Under the pieces are notes generated by a model that ran no database searches, was not told where the DNA came from, and saw only the letters and a program-made list of their open reading frames with translations. Below are positions 58,779-64,000 of a DNA stretch of 64,000 bases, in pieces. Made by a program: the position numbers and the translations under genes. The stretch covers positions 180,001 through 244,000 of the forward strand of contig CAWVRF010001065.1 in assembly GCA_963932465.1 (NCBI GenBank), written 5' to 3'. The stretch is from Maratus speciosus. Its lineage: Eukaryota > Arthropoda > Arachnida > Araneae > Salticidae. The stretch's first letter is position 1, and each line of letters starts with the position of its first letter.

Positions 58779-58890
58779 ACTAACGGTCGTAGAATACGTT
58801 GAAAGTACTTGTTAATGTCCGATCACGAAAACCAAACAGCACCGAGAGCGATTAGTACTTGGGAGAGTGACCACTTGGAAACCGCTGAAA
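58779..58890 (+). rRNA. 5S rRNA-derived sequence (pseudogene or 5S-derived SINE head)
   Basis: Reads CTAACGGTCGTAGAATACGT, then TGAAAGTACTT, GTCCGATCACGAAAACCAAA, CAGCACCGAGAGCGATTAGT and ACTTGGGAGAGTGACCACTT, then GGAAACCGCTG. This follows the order of animal 5S rRNA, including the internal A-box region, the GTCCGATCAC block and the C-box region TTAGTACTTGG. Point changes and a missing or altered 3' end (no closing complement to the first bases) argue against a functional gene. The downstream tail is AT-rich. Confidence 0.75.
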
Positions 58891-59024
58891 GTTCAAGTAT
58901 TTCAATAGACATTTCTACAGATATTTCAATAGCTCTTGGTGAAACTAGCTTATAGAAAAAAGGGCCTTAATACTTTGTTTTTTCATAGAATTCTATAAGA
59001 AATTTTTGTATGGGATAGTGCTGG

Positions 59025-59268
59025 GCCAGCAAAGGAATAGCAGTGGGATACGTGCTAGCACTGCAGGAAAAGTGCCGGATTTAAGTAATGTGAAGGCATA
59101 CCAATGATGGCCTGCTTTTGGCCATCACTGATGGGCCAGCTGCATCCCGCACGGACACTTTTGTACTGGTTTGAGTAATGGCACTATTGCACTTTACCGC
59201 TGATGACAGTGCTGGCTGCCATAATTTTTCCAGCTGATGGCCCACTGTTTCTTTCTTTGCTGGGAAGT
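59025..59268. mobile_element. CCCAGCAAAG MITE, copy 2 (~245 bp)
   Basis: Begins CTGGGCCAGCAAAGGAATAG and ends TTTCTTTGCTGGGAAG, inverted relative to each other and to copy 1. The interior is rich in TGCTGGC and GATGGCC motifs. The left end has an extra GGC compared with copy 1. Confidence 0.5.
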
Positions 59269-59539
59269 TTTGTTTTTGACATTTACATATATTATGCTTT
59301 AAATTCTGACTAATAGTTCGTTAAGTAAAACATAAATAATAAAAAAAGCAAAAACATTCAAAAGGGTGTGGGGAAACTAAGAAGTAAATAGTAAAAGCTT
59401 AATTATAATGAAGTAAGTTTTACACACTTTATTCATAATATAGTCGTGAATAAATTCATTAATTCCGGGGGGAAATTAAATTAAATGCCATTAGTAAAGT
59501 GTTAAAGAAAGAAAGGGAGGTTATCGATTTAATTTCTGA

Positions 59540-60350
59540 CATTTAGATAGATTAAACTTTTAATTCTGGTAATTACAGCACAAGTCTCTTTTAAGACATG
59601 AAATTATATATCCTTTTCCCCATCCGAAAATTTCCAAATCACAATTCTCTGGCTGCCTTGTTATTTCTGATGCAAAACTCGAAATGCATTCGAAGAAAAT
59701 TTTTCTTTTCAATGAGAAAAAAGAAAGTCTGCAAAATCCTGAAGCGTTTTTTGAAAGAGTTGATATAAATATTTTTTTAACCAAAGATGTCGTCAGAAAG
59801 GTAAATGTTCGCTAGGTAAGCGTGTATTTTTTTTCGTATTTCGATTTTTTAACCGGGTGTAGAATTTTAAAACTTGCTGAGAAAACGAAAATCACGAAAT
59901 CGTCATTCGGAATTTTTTTTGAACTGTTTAATATTAAAACCCTTTTTAGGGTACCGTACTTAAAAAGTAAAAAAGCAACCATTAGAAGATCACTCCTGTG
60001 TCTGTTTGTCTGTCACAGCCATTTTTCGTAAACTATGGAACGTGCAAAGTTCAAATTGGGGGAACTAATAAAGACTATTGACCAACATATTTTCAGATTA
60101 TTAAACATTCATAAATATATTTAGTAAAAATGTACAGGGGCTAATTAAGCTACTTGAAAAAAAAATCTTTTCTTTGTATATCGTGTGGGGTATCGTGTGA
60201 AAGCTTTTGTAACGCTGAACTCAAAAATACATTCCTTTTAATTTTAGGTATTATATTTTCAAAGGTATTGCAGAAAATGTAGCGCAAAAATTAGCCCCCA
60301 GCCCATCTAATTCCGAATCTGCTGAAATTAAAATTAGCGGAAAAAAATAG
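59540..60350. repeat. Non-coding stretch with diverged dispersed repeats
   Basis: A motif like GAGAAAACGAAAATCACGAA followed by TTGAACTGTTTAATATTAAA (59877-59937) recurs in weaker form at about 59710-59775, 62115-62215 and 62445-62625. The box GTGTCTGTTTGTCTGTCACA at 59998-60017 resembles the pyrimidine box of the 13.8-kb repeat family. No gene. Confidence 0.35.
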
Positions 60351-60745
60351 AGGTAGTAGACGTTAATTTAAACCTTCAAGGAAAATTATAGCCATTACCC
60401 TACCCTAGGTCACATAGTTTTAATGAAAATCGCATTTTTTCGTTACACAGAAATTTCGATTTATGGGCATAAGTAAATGTTTTGAGCAACGTTGGAGGTA
60501 CCTATGTAGCAGATGTATATAAGCATTGTTGATAATGATTCTCGAAAACAAAATCGTCAGTAATTAGCCGAGATATTAACCCTTAAAGGTACGGACGGTT
60601 TGGATATGCATAATGACAGGGGCGGCATACTCTAAGTACCATCGTCTTAAGCCTGTTTAAGAACCTTTAATCATATATATGTGTAATGCAATGTCCAGTA
60701 GCAGTATAAAAGCAATAAACGTCAAATTGCTAAAAACAAATTAAT
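60351..60745. other. Non-coding stretch
   Basis: TTAACCCTTAAAGG at 60576-60589 looks like the end of another TTAA MITE, but I could not place its other end. Confidence 0.35.
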
Positions 60746-60749
60746 TTAA

Positions 60750-61464
60750 AGGGTCTCAAGACTCTTAAAATTGGAAAAAAAAGACCATTTTCAACATTTA
60801 ATGTCTTAAAATGTATACGTTTTTATTGGGACGAAAGATACAAGTATGTTCTTTCACTTCATGTATTTAAATAATTGCAAGATGCAGAAATAGTTGTAGT
60901 ATTTATTACATGAGGCTCGAAACTGTCAGACAGTTGTAGAGCAGAAAATTGGTATAACAGATTACGCGCAGGATTACAAAATAAATATGGCAACTAGAAT
61001 AAAAATTTTGAAGCCTATTTATACTTCAGATTGTAATAATTACCCTGAACTAAAATAAATTTCTATCTAAAACATTTTTTATATTTTTAACGCAAAGTTG
61101 CATTTAGCTAATACAAAATTTTGAAACTTTCAACAGTATAATCACCTAAAAAAATAGTTTTTGAGCACTAAAAATGAAATTTTAGGTTCGGTTTATACAG
61201 ACTAACATGAAATATGTGTCTTGAAAAGTTTTTGACGTATTCTGCGCGTTATGCCCAAAAACGTCATTTGGAGAAAAATGACTTCAAAATTTCGGAAACG
61301 CCACTTCAGTTATTGAGCGGGTATAAATCTAAAAGCCATAACTTCTGTTCTAATGCGAATTTCAAGGAAAAAATTATGTCAAAATGTTCAGAAAAGATAG
61401 GAGTTTAACATCTTAAAAAATTTTTACTTTCTAAAATTTTGAAGCTTTAGAGTTCTGAGACCCC
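60750..61464. mobile_element. Putative TTAA MITE, 715 bp
   Basis: TTAA at 60746-60749 and 61465-61468. Left end AGGGTCTCAAGACTCTTAAA and reversed right end GGGGTCTCAGAACTCTAAAG are clear imperfect inverted repeats. The interior is AT-rich, and the 64-aa frame at 61214-61408 shows no transposase motif. Confidence 0.65.
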
Positions 61465-61468
61465 TTAA

Positions 61469-62920
61469 TTAGAATGAATCACGTAAATACTATGGGATTC
61501 GTGTCTAGTTTGCATTGAGTGGATATCTCAATATGCCTCGAGTGACCTTAAAATTTAATTAAAAACCTATCTGGAAAAACGCGGCACGGACCAAGGCGGC
61601 GTTGCAACTTTGCGAACTCCTTTCGAAGCGCGCTTAGCTGCCAAATTTAAACTTTGAACAAAAATTTTGTTTTAGTTACACTGTAAAAAGAAAGGTTATT
61701 ACTACGCTGAACTTAGTTTTATGAAATGCCAAATGAAGTTTAAATATGCACTGTTTTTATTGTCTGTACCGAATTAGGGTCATCAGAAACAGATTGGGAT
61801 AATATTGAAAAATGTGTTATACAGAAGAGCTATATTTGATATAATTTAGGTTTCATATCTCTTTGAACTTTCATGGTATATCCATTTACCCTTTTTTAGT
61901 ATTTACAGTTATATCCAACTCTACGTTGTATGGTTTTTTACAATGTCTTAGTATTCTTTTAGCAACGGTTATTTTTTAATAATACAATTACCAATTCATA
62001 TATTTATTCTACGGAACCCTCTTTGGGCGAGTAATACTCGCACTTGACGGTTTATTAATCTTTTTAAACGTAAATAAGTTGTTATTTCTTGTCATATTTC
62101 GATATGCATAACGGCTGCAGATTTTAAAAAAATTACAGAGAAAATGAAAAATGCGAAAACGGCGAGACGAAAATAATTTTTTTAAAGAGTTAACATTAAT
62201 ATTTGTTTAAACTGAAGACGTTGTTGGGGAAGTAAGATTACAAAGATTAATCTTCTCACTGCCGCAAACTGATATATCAGTTCACTAAGCTGTAGGTTTC
62301 ACTGTAGTAGAAGCATTTTTTAAATTAATATAATTCTACAACTATAATGCAGTTTTAAAATATTTTGCTACGTATAAAACTCTCAAGGCTTATAATTCAA
62401 TGTGTAGTTAAATTATTTATGTCATATTATAAAAATAATCGTTTTTCAGACTTTTAAAAAAATTACAGAGAAAACAACAGTACAATTCTACCCCTTTTGC
62501 TCGGCGGCAGGGGGTTAAGTGAGTATTTTTGTACCATTTGCAAAAAACGTGGAACGAAAGGAAACACGAAATATGGACATTGCAAAGATTATTTTTTGAA
62601 AGACTAAATATTAATATTTTTTAAAGCAGATTGCACCGTTTAAAAATATATTTTACAATAGTTAGAGGAACTTTATTATTTTTCGTATTTTTCTTTGAAA
62701 AGCGGATGTGTTCTTTTAAAAGCACGAAAAACAGAGCCATTTTTGTTTATTGTATCTTCTCTGATTGCGGAATAGCGGAACGAGGTGTTTTGTCGGGCCG
62801 TCGGGTATTTCACTCTATGGGGACGTGCGAATTATGGGTTTTAATTAATTTCTCGGCTAACCATAAAAAATGAAATATCTTACTCTCAGGCGCATTACAA
62901 CTTGCCTTGAATTATTGTTA
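61469..62920. other. Non-coding stretch
   Basis: Contains a GC-rich palindromic bit GCGAGTAATACTCGC at 62028-62042 and GCTCGGCGGCAGGGGGTTAA at 62498-62517, which resembles a piggyBac-type MITE end. An 80-aa frame at 62631-62873 has no family features. Confidence 0.4.
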
Positions 62921-62921
62921 T

Positions 62922-63250
62922 GGGAATTTTCACATTTCTACGAGTGGCTTCTCTTGATATTGCAGGTACAACACACACATGAACATGCAAACATGTTTGT
63001 TTTATTAAAATAGATTTAAAATTTAATAACGATAATAAGTACGATATTTATTTTTTTCTTCGTTTGGTAAAAAAGGAAGTCGCCTTGGGAATTTTCACAC
63101 TTCTACGAGTGGCTTCTCTTGATATTGCAGGTATAACACACACATGACCGTCTAAACATGTTTGTTTTATTAAAGTAGATTTAAGATTAAATAAAGATAA
63201 TAAGTACGATATTTATTTTTTTCCGTTTGGTAAAAAAGAAGGCGCCTTGG
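62922..63250 (+). repeat. Recent 165-bp tandem duplication
   Basis: Copies 62922-63086 and 63087-63250 start GGGAATTTTCACA. They share TCTACGAGTGGCTTCTCTTG, AACATGTTTGTTTTATTAAA and AATAAGTACGATATTTATTT with few differences. The second copy ends with a GCGCCTTGG variant of the junction. Confidence 0.85.
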
Positions 63251-64000
63251 CAACACTTGAAATTATCGTTAAATGAAAGATAACAATATGACAGATTTCC
63301 ACTTCTAACACAATTAATTCACGTCATTCGTTAAATAAACATTTGCTTACACATTTTTCTTATCTCATGATAGGTATCTCGTAATGTTGAAGCCGTTGTA
63401 GGCATTGAAATATGAACTTACTTTCTTAATTATCATACATGCTTCATTATATTTAAAAATATATTAAGGCATATAAAGTTATACATAATTTATAAATTGT
63501 ATACAACTTTTACAAAATTCTTTTCTATTGATTTTTATTAATATGATGTTCCAAAAAACAAAAACGCGATTGCATGTTGAATTTTATTAATTATCCATCT
63601 TATAAGATTATGTCTTAAAATAAAACATAACATTAATAAAAAAAAAAAAATTCCCCATGTTAATTATTTGTCTATTGTGTAAAACATAAATTGGTATTGA
63701 GAGCCAGTTTAAAGCGTGCTTTTTATGTTTTTTTCTTATTTTATAGTGAGGGGAAAAATACAAAACAATAATTATTCAAAATCAGTTTTTTACACAATAT
63801 GGGGTATGAAAATTTGTAATTAGTGCTTATTACTTTTAAAACTGTACCGCGTATTTAGATACTTTATACGGAATTTATCCCATACTATCAGGTTTCAATT
63901 CTCACATGACGACTTTAGTCTTTATAATCCGTTTAAAACACTTAACACAAAAAAAAAGTGTTAGAAATTCTGAAGTTCGTTGTGTTTCAAATACAATATT
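63251..64000. other. AT-rich non-coding stretch
   Basis: Nothing recognised. Confidence 0.5.

Overview
The window looks like repeat-rich, AT-rich nuclear DNA from an arthropod, most likely a chelicerate (spider-like). There are no operons, Shine-Dalgarno sites or long host reading frames. The recognisable coding matter is almost all transposon: an RTE-type LINE, a BEL/Pao LTR element, several Tc1/mariner copies, including two with the DUF4817-type transposase that I associate with spider genomes, and many short non-autonomous elements. The spider assignment rests on remembered repeat families and is an inference; arthropod is safer.

Layout. 1-4.1 kb: AT-rich DNA with a degenerate ~175-bp repeat array (1.8-2.7 kb) and a TTAA-flanked MITE. 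4.1-7.2 kb: broken RTE LINE on the minus strand with a (GAT)n tail. 7.46-9.67 kb: a complete copy of an unusual element with two different terminal hairpins, a ~327-bp internal satellite and a (TA)n tract, here called Helentron-like (HL). 11.8-18.5 kb: two inverted arrays rich in GTCAC/GTGAC facing each other, enclosing the plus-oriented copy of the 1.8-kb repeat array, a 1.9-kb hAT element with an 8-bp target duplication, and a palindrome with tRNA-like cores. 19.9 kb: one short exon with good splice sites encoding an EGF-like cysteine-rich segment, the best host-gene signal. 20.4-28.5 kb: mariner/Tc1 relics, TTAA MITEs, a head-to-head Tc1 foldback and a 1.85-kb mariner-type element with long TIRs.

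29.2-42.5 kb: a BEL/Pao element on the minus strand with both LTRs and a perfect 5-bp duplication (GATCT). It contains an HL element, which contains a second HL element in the opposite orientation, which contains a Tc1 element with an intact 346-aa DD34E transposase. This four-level nest gives a relative order of insertion, and two of its junctions help define HL ends and target preference (oligo-T tracts, no obvious target duplication).

42.5-64 kb: a tandem array of tRNA-like units, a 1.06-kb Tc1-type MITE, a Tc1 pseudogene, further TTAA MITEs, a 5S rRNA-derived sequence, paired CCCAGCAAAG MITEs, and a recent 165-bp tandem duplication. Long AT-rich stretches between these hold nothing I can support.

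No genes are seen to work together as a pathway. The biology here is layered transposition.
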